A DNA stretch of 64,000 nucleotides from Thalassovita litoralis. GTDB lineage: Bacteria; Pseudomonadota; Alphaproteobacteria; Rhodobacterales; Rhodobacteraceae. How positions within the stretch are numbered: position 1 is the first letter of the stretch; every line of letters starts with the position of its first letter. Position numbers and translations under genes: made by a program. The notes under the pieces are model-generated. The model was given only the letters and a program-made list of their open reading frames with translations. It made no database searches and was not told the DNA's origin. Where the stretch lies: the NCBI RefSeq assembly GCF_900182725.1, contig NZ_FXTO01000003.1, positions 124,001-188,000 of the forward strand, in the 5' to 3' direction. Below, in pieces: positions 46,228 through 54,581 of the stretch.

Positions 46228-47266
46228 CTTTCGTCCCCTTTGCTGTCTTGGTCAGTGCCTGCGATGTGATTTGATCCCCTGAGGTGCCGCGTTTGCGGCG
46301 CGTGGCGCGCACGTCCAGAATCCAATCCAGAATGCCCCGCCGCAACACCAGCACCACGAACAGGATGGCAATGCCTTTGGCCAGATCCGTGTGGGTGGTG
46401 TAGATCAGCGTGATGTCATTGATGGCCCGCATCACGACGACGCCCAGAAGCGGTCCATAGAAACTGTGCAATCCGCCCAGCATGATCATGAAGATCGCTT
46501 CGCCGGATACGGCCCAGCCCGCCCATTCCGGGTAGGCCGCCGAGGTGAAGATCGCCAGAATAACCCCGCCCAGCCCAGCAATCATGCCTGCGATGGTAAA
46601 GGCTGCGACTTTGACCCGGTAGGTATTGATCCCCAGGAACGCCGTGCGGGTTTCATTGTCCCGCACCATACGCAGCGTAGCCCCAAAAGAGCTGAGCGTT
46701 ACCAACCGGATCACCAGCAGCCCGGCCATGAATAAAAAGGCCGAGAAGACATAGCGGTCTTTGACCTCGACCAGATTGAGGCCTAGGAATTCGGGGCGTG
46801 GGATACCACCAGTCAGGCCCTGATCGCCGCCAGTATATTGCACCAGCCCCTGAATGGCCGACACTAACAACATCTGAAAGGCCAGCGTCAGGAAGGCAAA
46901 GTAGATTTCGGACAGACGGGCGCAGATCAGCCCGACGAAAAGCGCGAACCCCCCGGTGCCCAGCAGGGCGACAAGTGTGGCGATCGGAACCGCCCAGCCA
47001 CCAAGGGCCGCCACGACGCCATCCGCCTGTAGCAACATCCCGAAGATATACCCGCCCGAGGCAAAATAGGCAGCATGGCCGAAAGACACCAGACCCGTGT
47101 AACCCACCAGAAGGTGCAGCGACATAACCAGCAGACCGGATGCGAACAGCCCGGTCATCGTGTCCAGCAACCATGTACCGGGATAGATCACGCCGATCAG
47201 GATCAACACCGCCAGACCGATCACGGCCATCAGGCTGGTGCGTGCGAAAATACGCGTGGAATTCAT
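46214..47266 (-). CDS. livM: Branched-chain amino-acid-type ABC transporter, permease LivM
   Basis: A 350-residue inner-membrane permease with about nine hydrophobic segments. GYTGLVSFGHAAYFASGGYI and AGLGGVILAI are LivM-type conserved regions. The C-terminal tail is basic. Forms the channel with LivH; overlaps livH by 4 bases. Confidence 0.9.
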   Translation of the reverse strand: MNSTRIFARTSLMAVIGLAVLILIGVIYPGTWLLDTMTGLFASGLLVMSLHLLVGYTGLVSFGHAAYFASGGYIFGMLLQADGVVAALGGWAVPIATLVALLGTGGFALFVGLICARLSEIYFAFLTLAFQMLLVSAIQGLVQYTGGDQGLTGGIPRPEFLGLNLVEVKDRYVFSAFLFMAGLLVIRLVTLSSFGATLRMVRDNETRTAFLGINTYRVKVAAFTIAGMIAGLGGVILAIFTSAAYPEWAGWAVSGEAIFMIMLGGLHSFYGPLLGVVVMRAINDITLIYTTHTDLAKGIAILFVVLVLRRGILDWILDVRATRRKRGTSGDQITSQALTKTAKGTKDAAS

Positions 47267-48177
47267 CGACCTGCCCTTTCACCCAAAAGGCCCTGCGGCC
47301 GGAAAACCAGAATGACCACCATCATCAGGAACATCGCGCCATCCACGAAAAGCGGGAACCCAAGGCTGCCAAAGGCGCGGGTGAAGCCCAGCAGCAGCGC
47401 CGCCAGAAGAGCGCCGGGGATGGACCCCATACCGCCGATCACCGTGACGATGAAACTTTCGATCAGGATGGACAGACCCATGCCGGGGGTCAGCGACCGG
47501 ACCGGGGCAGCCAACGCGCCTGCCATCCCCGCCAACCCGCACCCCAAACCGAACAGGGTGGCGAAATAGATCGGCACACGGATACCCAGTACCGAAACCA
47601 TCGTCGGGTTTGCGGCGGCGGCGCGGACGATTTTGCCAAAGCGGCTATAGCGGATCAGGATCAGGCTCAGCACGGCCACCATCAGCGCCGTTCCGGCAAG
47701 GAACAGATAAAAGGGCGGAACCACGCCTCCGGCAATGCGCCACGGCCGGACGCGGAATTCATCTGGCACACCCATTGCCAGATATTCCGACCCCCAGATG
47801 ATTTTCACCGCATCGTCGCAAATCAGTACGAAGGCATAGCAGACCAACAACTGCATCAGCAGGTTTTCCTTGTACACCCGGCTGATGGCTGAGCGTTCGA
47901 ACAAAACACCCACTATGGCGGCGGCAATGGTGCCGACCAGCACAGCAACATAGTAGTTCCCGGTCACGCCATAGGTGGAATAGGCAACATAGGCACCGAT
48001 CATGTAAAACGCGCCATGGGCGAAATTCACCACATGCAGCACGCCAAAAATCAGCGTCACCCCCGAGGCGACCAGAAACAGCAACATGCCGATAATCACC
48101 CCGGTGGCGGATTGCGTCACCAGACAGGCCGAGTTGCTGAAGCAGTTTGACAACGCACCGAGATCGAGCATTTGCAA
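47263..48177 (-). CDS. livH: Branched-chain amino-acid-type ABC transporter, permease LivH
   Basis: A 304-residue inner-membrane permease. FGVLHVVNFAHGAFYMIGAY and GLAGMAGALAAP are LivH signatures. Follows livK by 64 bases. Confidence 0.9.
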   Translation of the reverse strand: MQMLDLGALSNCFSNSACLVTQSATGVIIGMLLFLVASGVTLIFGVLHVVNFAHGAFYMIGAYVAYSTYGVTGNYYVAVLVGTIAAAIVGVLFERSAISRVYKENLLMQLLVCYAFVLICDDAVKIIWGSEYLAMGVPDEFRVRPWRIAGGVVPPFYLFLAGTALMVAVLSLILIRYSRFGKIVRAAAANPTMVSVLGIRVPIYFATLFGLGCGLAGMAGALAAPVRSLTPGMGLSILIESFIVTVIGGMGSIPGALLAALLLGFTRAFGSLGFPLFVDGAMFLMMVVILVFRPQGLLGERAGR

Positions 48178-48241
48178 TCGCTTTCTTAACTGTCAGGAAG
48201 ATCTAGACGGACGGGATCCCCGCCCGCCTAGGGAACCACGG

Positions 48242-49501
48242 TCAGAGGAAGCTGTTACGCTTTTTCCAGTCCGTTTCGTAATCCACGATCACGTCCCACG
48301 CCGTGGGTTCGAAACCAGTCAGATACGGCGGTTGTGGTACGGTTTGGCCATAACCAATCGCGTAGTCGACCAATGTGTTATCGGCCTCGCGCATTGTGAC
48401 AGTGCCGTTGACGCCAAAGGGGCTGTCGATGGTACGCCCACGGGTGGCGTCGGCCAGTTTCTGATAATCGGTATCGCCGCCGGTGTCTTTCAGCGCGTTC
48501 AGAACGAATTGCGCCCCGGTGTAGGTTTGCCATGCCCAGTTGGTAGGCAACTGGCCGGATTTACGGAATTCGGTATTCCAGTTCTCATTGGCTTCGACAT
48601 CGGGAATGTCCTTGTGATAGCGATTGCCCGAATGAATGCCGCCCGGCAGGTTCTTGATTGCCTCCAGAACCGGCACGTCGCCCATGTTCACGGCCACTGT
48701 CTGGAACTGGTCGAACAGACCATACAGGCTGGCCTGATCGAAGAACGCCACCAGATCGCCGCCCCACAGGCAGGAATACAGCGCATCAGGTGCGACGTTC
48801 AAAAGGTTGGTGATGTTTTCCGTGTAATCCGGCTGGAAGATTTTCGGCCATGTTTCCCCGACCAGCTTTACCTCGGGGGCAAAGACGGCCAGGAATTCCA
48901 TGAATTCGCTGGTCGTGGATCGACCATAGGCATAGTCCGGCGAACAGGTGGCCCAGCGGGTCGCCCCGGCCTTGGCCAGATTCGCCGCGTAAAGCCCCCC
49001 GGAAATCGCATCATGAATCCCCTGACGGGCCGACCGGAACACCCAAGGGGCACGGTTGGCCGGGTCTGCCGTCAACGACGAGGTTTCCGAGATCGTGTGC
49101 ATACAATAGGTTTTGGTATCGCGGACCACTTCATGCACGGCAAAGGTTCCGCCCGAGGCTTCGCCGTTCAGGATGAACGCACAACCATCACTGCTGAGCA
49201 GGTCGCGCGTGACCTTCGCAGCCTCGTCCGGTTTACCCTTGCTGTCGCGGATCACCAGTTCCACCATGCGCCCGTCAATACCGCCAGCGGCGTTGAACGC
49301 GTCCACGGCCATTTTCGCGCCGACAGATGCCGTTTCGCCCAGGATCGCCACCCGCCCGGACAGGATTGTAGGCATACCGATCTTGATCGGGCTGCCGGCT
49401 GCGCGCAGCACCGTGGGGCTGGCCAGCGTTGTCACACCTGCTGCCCCTGCCGCGACCATAAAGTCGCGTCTGGACAGCCCATTTTGCTTCGTCGTTTTCA
49501 T
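48242..49501 (-). CDS. livK: Branched-chain amino-acid-type ABC transporter, binding protein
   Basis: A 419-residue periplasmic binding protein of the LivJ/LivK/AmiC type. The start at 49501 gives MKTTKQNGLSRRDFMVAAGA, a twin-arginine (Tat) signal, so it is exported folded. Family features are IKIGMPTILSGRVAILGE and GIDGRMVELVIRDSKGKP. The ligand may be an amide, aromatic acid or amino acid; the neighbouring SDR and MmgE/PrpD genes argue against plain leucine uptake. Confidence 0.88.
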   Translation of the reverse strand: MKTTKQNGLSRRDFMVAAGAAGVTTLASPTVLRAAGSPIKIGMPTILSGRVAILGETASVGAKMAVDAFNAAGGIDGRMVELVIRDSKGKPDEAAKVTRDLLSSDGCAFILNGEASGGTFAVHEVVRDTKTYCMHTISETSSLTADPANRAPWVFRSARQGIHDAISGGLYAANLAKAGATRWATCSPDYAYGRSTTSEFMEFLAVFAPEVKLVGETWPKIFQPDYTENITNLLNVAPDALYSCLWGGDLVAFFDQASLYGLFDQFQTVAVNMGDVPVLEAIKNLPGGIHSGNRYHKDIPDVEANENWNTEFRKSGQLPTNWAWQTYTGAQFVLNALKDTGGDTDYQKLADATRGRTIDSPFGVNGTVTMREADNTLVDYAIGYGQTVPQPPYLTGFEPTAWDVIVDYETDWKKRNSFL

Positions 49502-49590
49502 CTCACTCCTCCCTTGAGACAATGCCAGATCAGGCAAATTCCGAGATGCACCGCGCCCGTGAACAGGGGGCAGTGACGCATATGTTCACA

Positions 49591-50367
49591 TCAGTGGGAC
49601 CGCACTCCGCCATAAGGCGCCCACGACCCGACATGATAGAAACCGGCATCCACAGCCATCGACACGCCCGTCACCGCCGACGCATCGCGCGACAGCAAAA
49701 ATGCCGCGACAGTGCCGATTTCGGACGGTTCGACCATGCGGCCAAGCGTGGAGTTTTCATTCATCAGGCTGATGTCGCGGTGGCCCAAATCAATCTGGAC
49801 CTGAAGCGCAGGTGTGCGGGTATACCCCGGTTCGATCGCATTCACGCGCAGCCCCGCCCTGCCCCATTCCGCCGCCAGACCACCAATCAGATTGGTTACG
49901 GCGGCCTTGCCCGGCCCATAGGCGTGTAACGGCGTCGAACGCCGCGCCGTGATCGAACTGAGCGCGACCAAGCTGCCAGCCCGGCGGGGCAGCATGTATT
50001 TTGCCATTTCGCGCAGGGACAGGAACGTGCCGCGGAAATTCACCTGATAAATCTGGTCGAACACCTGCATATCCGTTTCCGAAGGCGGTTTGGGCGTCTG
50101 GACGATTCCCGCTGACGTAATCCCCCCCACCATCGGCCCCATATCGGTTTCGACCTGTGCGAAAGCGTCAGCGACGCTTTGTTCATCGGCCACATCGACA
50201 TGGATCGCCGTGCCGCCCAGACGGGTGGCCACCTCCTGCGCCTGTTCTATGTTGCGGTCCAGAATGGCGACCCGCGCCCCTCGTGCGGCCAGAACCTCGG
50301 CGCAGGCGGCACCGATACCGCTTGCGCCCCCCGTGATTGCAATCACTGCATCCGCAAATTCCGACAT
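49591..50367 (-). CDS. SDR family oxidoreductase A
   Basis: A 258-residue short-chain dehydrogenase. The NAD(P) motif TGGASGIG is at about residues 11-18, the catalytic Tyr-Lys in YGPGKAA, and the Ser in SSITARR. The C-terminus ends GSWAPYGGVR, as in SDR B at 62330. The start at 50367 (MSEFADAV) follows a GAGGAGGAAG sequence. First gene of the operon that continues into livKHMGF, 89 bases downstream. Confidence 0.88.
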   Translation of the reverse strand: MSEFADAVIAITGGASGIGAACAEVLAARGARVAILDRNIEQAQEVATRLGGTAIHVDVADEQSVADAFAQVETDMGPMVGGITSAGIVQTPKPPSETDMQVFDQIYQVNFRGTFLSLREMAKYMLPRRAGSLVALSSITARRSTPLHAYGPGKAAVTNLIGGLAAEWGRAGLRVNAIEPGYTRTPALQVQIDLGHRDISLMNENSTLGRMVEPSEIGTVAAFLLSRDASAVTGVSMAVDAGFYHVGSWAPYGGVRSH

Positions 50368-50406
50368 GGCTTCCTCCTCGCCTTGCTGGTGCCAAGATGG
50401 CATATA

Positions 50407-50457
50407 TGAATCATGAGTCAATTATGAATTGTGATTCAGTCATCATTTTTATTGACG
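50407..50457. promoter_or_regulatory. Divergent promoter A with TGAAT-N4-ATTCA operator
   Basis: TGAATTGTGATTCA (50425-50438) is an inverted repeat of TGAAT and ATTCA with a 4-base spacer. A degenerate copy, TGAATCATGAGTCA, lies at 50407-50420. After 13 bases comes TTGACG (50452-50457), a -35 for the MmgE/PrpD gene, inside CATTTTTATTGAC (50444-50456). The same box, spacing and 13-base word recur at 63178-63210. Confidence 0.65.
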
Positions 50458-50507
50458 GTGCCGTTCTGTACCCGCAACCTGACATCAGTCATCAAGGGAG
50501 AGAGACA

Positions 50508-51863
50508 ATGACGGTCGCCGAAGAACTTGGGCGTTTCGTGGCCCGGCTGAATCGCGAAACCATCCCCGATCTGGTCTGGCAAAAAGCGCAAACCTGCCTG
50601 TTGAATGGCTACGGGATCGCTATGGCGGGCCTTGCCACCCCCTATGAACCAGTGGCGCGGGCTGCCGCCAATGCCATGTATCCGGGGGGCGGCGCGGCCA
50701 CCTTTCTGGGCAATGGCGAGCGTGGCAATATCACGGGTGCCGTGATGGCCAATGCGGCGCTGTTCCACGGGCGCGGACAGGAAGATACCTGCGGCGCGGC
50801 ACATCTGGGGGCGGTCATTATCCCGCTGCTGATGGCGCTGATCGAAAGCGGCCACGGCGACATCGACGACCTGATTCCGGCGCTGGTGGCCGGGTACGAA
50901 GTGGGCGGCCTGTTCGAGGAAGTGCTGGCTGGCGATACCACGCCCAAGGGGCTGCGGGCGACCACGCTGTATGGTGCCGGGGCGGCGGCCGCGGCCACCG
51001 CACGGCTGTTCCATATGGATGCGGAACGGATATGTGCAGCGCTTGGCAATGCTGTGTCCTTTTCCGGCGGTTTGCTGCAAACCTTTGCCGAAGGGACCGA
51101 CGAATGGCGGTATCAGGTGGGGGTCACGGCGCAGGCGGGCTGGGCGGCGACCGAACTGGCCCGTGCCGGTTCCGTCAGCATCACGCAGGCTTATGAAGGA
51201 GCCAAAGGGTTGGCGCAGGCCTTTGCCGGGCGGGCGCTGGATGCGGATATGGTGATTGGCAAGATCGGGCAAGACTGGCAAACGCTGCGTGTGGCGTTCA
51301 AACCCTTCCCTGTTTGCGCGTTCAACCAAACCCCGGTGACGGCAGCACTGGATTTGCGCGACCGGATTGCCGGACGCCGCATTGACCGCGCAACGGTCTG
51401 GATGAATCCCTATGAATGTGGCTATGCCGGGATGGACAGCAAAGGCCCGTTTTCGACGATTGGCGGTACGCTGATGAGCATTCCGTTCTGTATTACCCAA
51501 ACCCTGCTGCGCGGTGCGCCGTCGATGGCCATGATGACCGAATATGACGACGCCGAAATCAACGCGCTTGTGGCCCGGATTGATCTGGATGCCGATGCGG
51601 CAGTCCCAACGCTGTGCTGCCGGATCCTGGTCCATCTGGACGATGGCGAAGTGATTGATGAAATCTGCAACATGTCCGCTGCGGATTACGCCTATCGGTT
51701 CGAGGAAATGCGGGATCGGCTGATCCGTACCAATGCGCAGGAGAATGTATCTGCTGGCTGTGTGGATGCACTGGCCCGTTTCGCAGCAGACCCGACCAAA
51801 GCCGGGCTTGGGCCATTGTACGATGCCTTTGCCACGGCACGGGGCGAAATTCGGCGGCAATAG
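50508..51863 (+). CDS. MmgE/PrpD family protein
   Basis: A 451-residue protein of the 2-methylcitrate dehydratase/cis-aconitate decarboxylase/iminodisuccinate epimerase superfamily. The conserved N-terminal helical domain contains HGRGQEDTCGAAHLGAVIIP (substrate and catalytic region), and a middle section VAFKPFPVCAFNQTPV carries the KPFP motif. The start at 50508 follows AGGGAG. Its acid substrate is unknown; it is divergent from SDR A and the liv-type importer. Confidence 0.85.
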   Translation: MTVAEELGRFVARLNRETIPDLVWQKAQTCLLNGYGIAMAGLATPYEPVARAAANAMYPGGGAATFLGNGERGNITGAVMANAALFHGRGQEDTCGAAHLGAVIIPLLMALIESGHGDIDDLIPALVAGYEVGGLFEEVLAGDTTPKGLRATTLYGAGAAAAATARLFHMDAERICAALGNAVSFSGGLLQTFAEGTDEWRYQVGVTAQAGWAATELARAGSVSITQAYEGAKGLAQAFAGRALDADMVIGKIGQDWQTLRVAFKPFPVCAFNQTPVTAALDLRDRIAGRRIDRATVWMNPYECGYAGMDSKGPFSTIGGTLMSIPFCITQTLLRGAPSMAMMTEYDDAEINALVARIDLDADAAVPTLCCRILVHLDDGEVIDEICNMSAADYAYRFEEMRDRLIRTNAQENVSAGCVDALARFAADPTKAGLGPLYDAFATARGEIRRQ

Positions 51864-51874
51864 CGCACGGGGAC

Positions 51875-51904
51875 CGGCCCGTCGTCCAATCAGGGGACGG
51901 GCCG
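51875..51904. terminator. Terminator hairpin between convergent operons
   Basis: CGGCCCGTC (51875-51883) and GACGGGCCG (51896-51904) form a perfect 9-bp stem with a 12-base loop between the MmgE/PrpD gene and the RbsA-type ATPase gene. No T-run follows. Confidence 0.6.
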
Positions 51905-51981
51905 ATCTGATGCAAGATACGGGTGGTCGCTCGCTTGTGTCTGTCTGAAACAACATGTGCGGCGCGACCCGTTCCATGAGC

Positions 51982-53475
51982 CTAATGCACCGCAGCGTAC
52001 ATCAGTTTTTCTTCGGTCGCGTCCAAAGGCGAAAATTCTTCGACGATCTTGCCCTGCCGCGCCACAAGCAAACGATCTGATAGCTGCATCACCTCGGGCA
52101 GGTAAGAGGAGATGACAACCACCGCCCGCCCTTCGTCTGCCAGTTGGTTGATGATGTTGTGAATTTCGGCAATCGCCCCCACATCGACGCCACGGGTGGG
52201 TTCATCAAAGATAATCAGTTCGGGTTCCTGCACCAGCGATTTAGCGATCACCGCCTTTTGCTGGTTGCCACCGGACAGTTCGATGACATTGGCATTTTGC
52301 GTTACAGATTTGACCTGAAGCGCCTTCACCCATTTTTCTCCCAGCTCGTCCATCTTGGATTTTCGCAACCAAAACCGCGCCAGTTGAGCTTTGCCCATCA
52401 GGCCCGCGAACACGTTCTGCTTGATCGACATGGTTTCAAAGAACCCTTCGATTTTCCGGTCTTCGGTGACATAGGCAATGCCATCCCGAACCCCCTGCGC
52501 GGGAACCAGATAGCGCACGGGTTTCCCCTTCAGGATCACCTCTCCGCCGTTGCGGTAGTTGCGCTTGATCACACCGGACACCACCTTGAAGGTTTCGGTG
52601 CGGCCCGATCCGACCAATCCGAATATCCCCGTCACCTGCCCCTTGAAAACGGAAAGAGAGTTGTTTTTGACCACGCCGCCAACGCGCAGATTTTCAATGC
52701 TCAGGATGCGTTCCCCGGCAGGTCTGATTTTGGTTTTCCGGTTTTCATAAAGTTCCTGCGTCAGTTCCCGCCCAACCATCGACTGCACGATCCGGTCACG
52801 GTTGAAACTGCTGGTCTTGTCCGTCACCACATGCCTGCCGTCCCGCAGAATGGTGATCCGGTCAGAGATTTCCAGCGCCTCTTCTAAAGCGTGGGAAATG
52901 AAGATCACGGCCACGCTGTGACTTTTGAGGGTTTCGACCAGATTGAAGAAATGGCGCTTTTCTTCGGGGGTCAGGGTGGCTGTGGGTTCGTCGAACACGA
53001 TTACCCGCGCCTCCAGAAGCATCGCGCGGGCGATTTCGACCATCTGTTTTTGGGCCGCGCCAAGCGAAGCGACAATCTGGGTGGGGTCCACATCGAAGCT
53101 GAGCGACTGCATAAACTGCTGCGCGGTGATGTTGGTGCCACGGATGCGGTTGAAGAATTTTTCATTCCCAAGAAACAGGTTCTGCGCGACCGTCATGGAC
53201 GGCACCAGACTGGTTTCCTGAAACACCATGGCGATGCCCAGCTCTACCGCTTCGGCCGGGGTTCGGATGTTGATTTCATCCCCGTTCAGCAAAATCTGAC
53301 CCGAAGTAGGATGCACCACCCCAGCCATCATTTTTGTCAGGGTCGATTTCCCGGCGCCGTTTTCCCCCAGAATGGCGTGAACCTCGCCGGGGTGAAGATC
53401 GAAATCCACCTCGGAAACGGCGGCGGCCTTCCCGTAAAGTTTGGTGATTTTTCGCATTTCCAGAACGGGTTTCAT
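51982..53475 (-). CDS. Sugar-type ABC transporter, dual ATPase (RbsA/MglA family)
   Basis: A 497-residue protein of two fused ATPase domains. The first has Walker A GENGAGKST and Walker B VIVFDEPTATLTPEE; the second has the usual degenerate P-loop GLVGSGRTE but keeps LSGGNQQKAVIAKSL and LIIFDEPTRGVD. Last gene of the seven-gene operon, overlapping the propeller gene by 4 bases. It powers the two permeases encoded upstream. Confidence 0.93.
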   Translation of the reverse strand: MKPVLEMRKITKLYGKAAAVSEVDFDLHPGEVHAILGENGAGKSTLTKMMAGVVHPTSGQILLNGDEINIRTPAEAVELGIAMVFQETSLVPSMTVAQNLFLGNEKFFNRIRGTNITAQQFMQSLSFDVDPTQIVASLGAAQKQMVEIARAMLLEARVIVFDEPTATLTPEEKRHFFNLVETLKSHSVAVIFISHALEEALEISDRITILRDGRHVVTDKTSSFNRDRIVQSMVGRELTQELYENRKTKIRPAGERILSIENLRVGGVVKNNSLSVFKGQVTGIFGLVGSGRTETFKVVSGVIKRNYRNGGEVILKGKPVRYLVPAQGVRDGIAYVTEDRKIEGFFETMSIKQNVFAGLMGKAQLARFWLRKSKMDELGEKWVKALQVKSVTQNANVIELSGGNQQKAVIAKSLVQEPELIIFDEPTRGVDVGAIAEIHNIINQLADEGRAVVVISSYLPEVMQLSDRLLVARQGKIVEEFSPLDATEEKLMYAAVH

Positions 53476-54581
53476 TGTGCCGCACCTCCCAGCAGGGTCG
53501 TTTCAACGGTGTGAACGGACAGTTTCAGGATGCGACCGCTGCCTTTGGACAGGGCGTAAAGCGTATCACCATCCTGTACCGTAGCGCAGATGCCGTGATT
53601 TCGGCCGCCTACCCGGCTGTGCATCGAATAAAGCGGCACCAGATTGGCATCGAACCGGACCACAAGCCCATAGGACCGGGGCGGAGCCCAGGGTTTCAGA
53701 ACCCCCATCTGTTTCACCCCACCGCCTTGTAACGGTTCCAGAAAGTCCTGCCCGGACCCGAAACTGGGCGAAATCCAGTAGGCGGGTTCGATGGTGGCCA
53801 TCATTTCTTGCCGGAAATCATGTTCTTTCAGGACGAATTCAACAAGCTGGGTGCGACTGCAAAACAGGCTGAGCCAGAATCCACCCCCCTGTGCCAGTGA
53901 CATACGACTGGGATACCCAGCCAGACGATCCACCGCAGGTTTCTTCTTGCCCGTCACAGATGTCAGGCAGTGTTTCCAGCTTTCCGATACAAGAATGCCG
54001 GTTTCCGTGCTGTCATAGGCTCCGAATGCATAGGCCATGCCAGAGGCCAGCACCGTGGCATCACCGCTGGCCGGATCAATCCGGATCAGGCGCGCACCGC
54101 TGTTTTTGCCCATCAGATCCCACGCCCAGTCATCCACCCCGTGCCGGTCCGAACCATCGCATACCAGCAGCCCGCCATCGGGCTGGCGGTAGATCGCAGT
54201 CACCGCGACCAATTTCCGGCCCTTTACCGTGTCGACCACCCGTTCATCGGCGCTGCCGGGCGCCAGCACGATCCGGTCCCCCAGACCGACCACCGGGCGA
54301 CCGTCTGCCATAAAGGCCAAGGCGGAAATCACACGGTCAAACGTCATGGTTTCCGTCAAAGCCCCGTCTTTCGACAGTGCGTACAATGTGTTGGCAGAGG
54401 CGGTGAAAATCTGGCCGTCGTCGCGGCGGGCCAAATCGTTCAGCCCCGGCTGTTCGACCAGAATTTCCGCCTCTTCCAGCAGGTTGTTCGGTTTCAATGC
54501 GCCGTCAAAGACCGGCACGGACAGGCTTTTGCTGCGGGTGTTTCCGAACGACCCGATCCAGTTCATCAGATTATCCAACAT
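53472..54581 (-). CDS. Stand-alone beta-propeller protein, strictosidine-synthase/SMP-30-like, degenerate
   Basis: A 369-residue protein without signal peptide. It follows the same blade pattern as the C-terminal half of the fusion protein encoded upstream: FGAYDSTETGILVSESWKHC, then LAGYPSRMSLAQGGGFWLSL. Where the fusion has the family motif GYPDNI, this protein has GYPSRM, so the Asn used as metal ligand in SMP-30-type lactonases is lost. It may be a ligand-binding or regulatory partner. The start at 54581 overlaps the fusion gene by 11 bases; the upstream extension is inside that gene. Confidence 0.75.
   Translation of the reverse strand: MLDNLMNWIGSFGNTRSKSLSVPVFDGALKPNNLLEEAEILVEQPGLNDLARRDDGQIFTASANTLYALSKDGALTETMTFDRVISALAFMADGRPVVGLGDRIVLAPGSADERVVDTVKGRKLVAVTAIYRQPDGGLLVCDGSDRHGVDDWAWDLMGKNSGARLIRIDPASGDATVLASGMAYAFGAYDSTETGILVSESWKHCLTSVTGKKKPAVDRLAGYPSRMSLAQGGGFWLSLFCSRTQLVEFVLKEHDFRQEMMATIEPAYWISPSFGSGQDFLEPLQGGGVKQMGVLKPWAPPRSYGLVVRFDANLVPLYSMHSRVGGRNHGICATVQDGDTLYALSKGSGRILKLSVHTVETTLLGGAAQ

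Noticed and set aside
50436-51977. 513-codon minus-strand open frame
   Set aside because: Antisense to the MmgE/PrpD gene and covers the promoter region with the conserved operator; no domain pattern.
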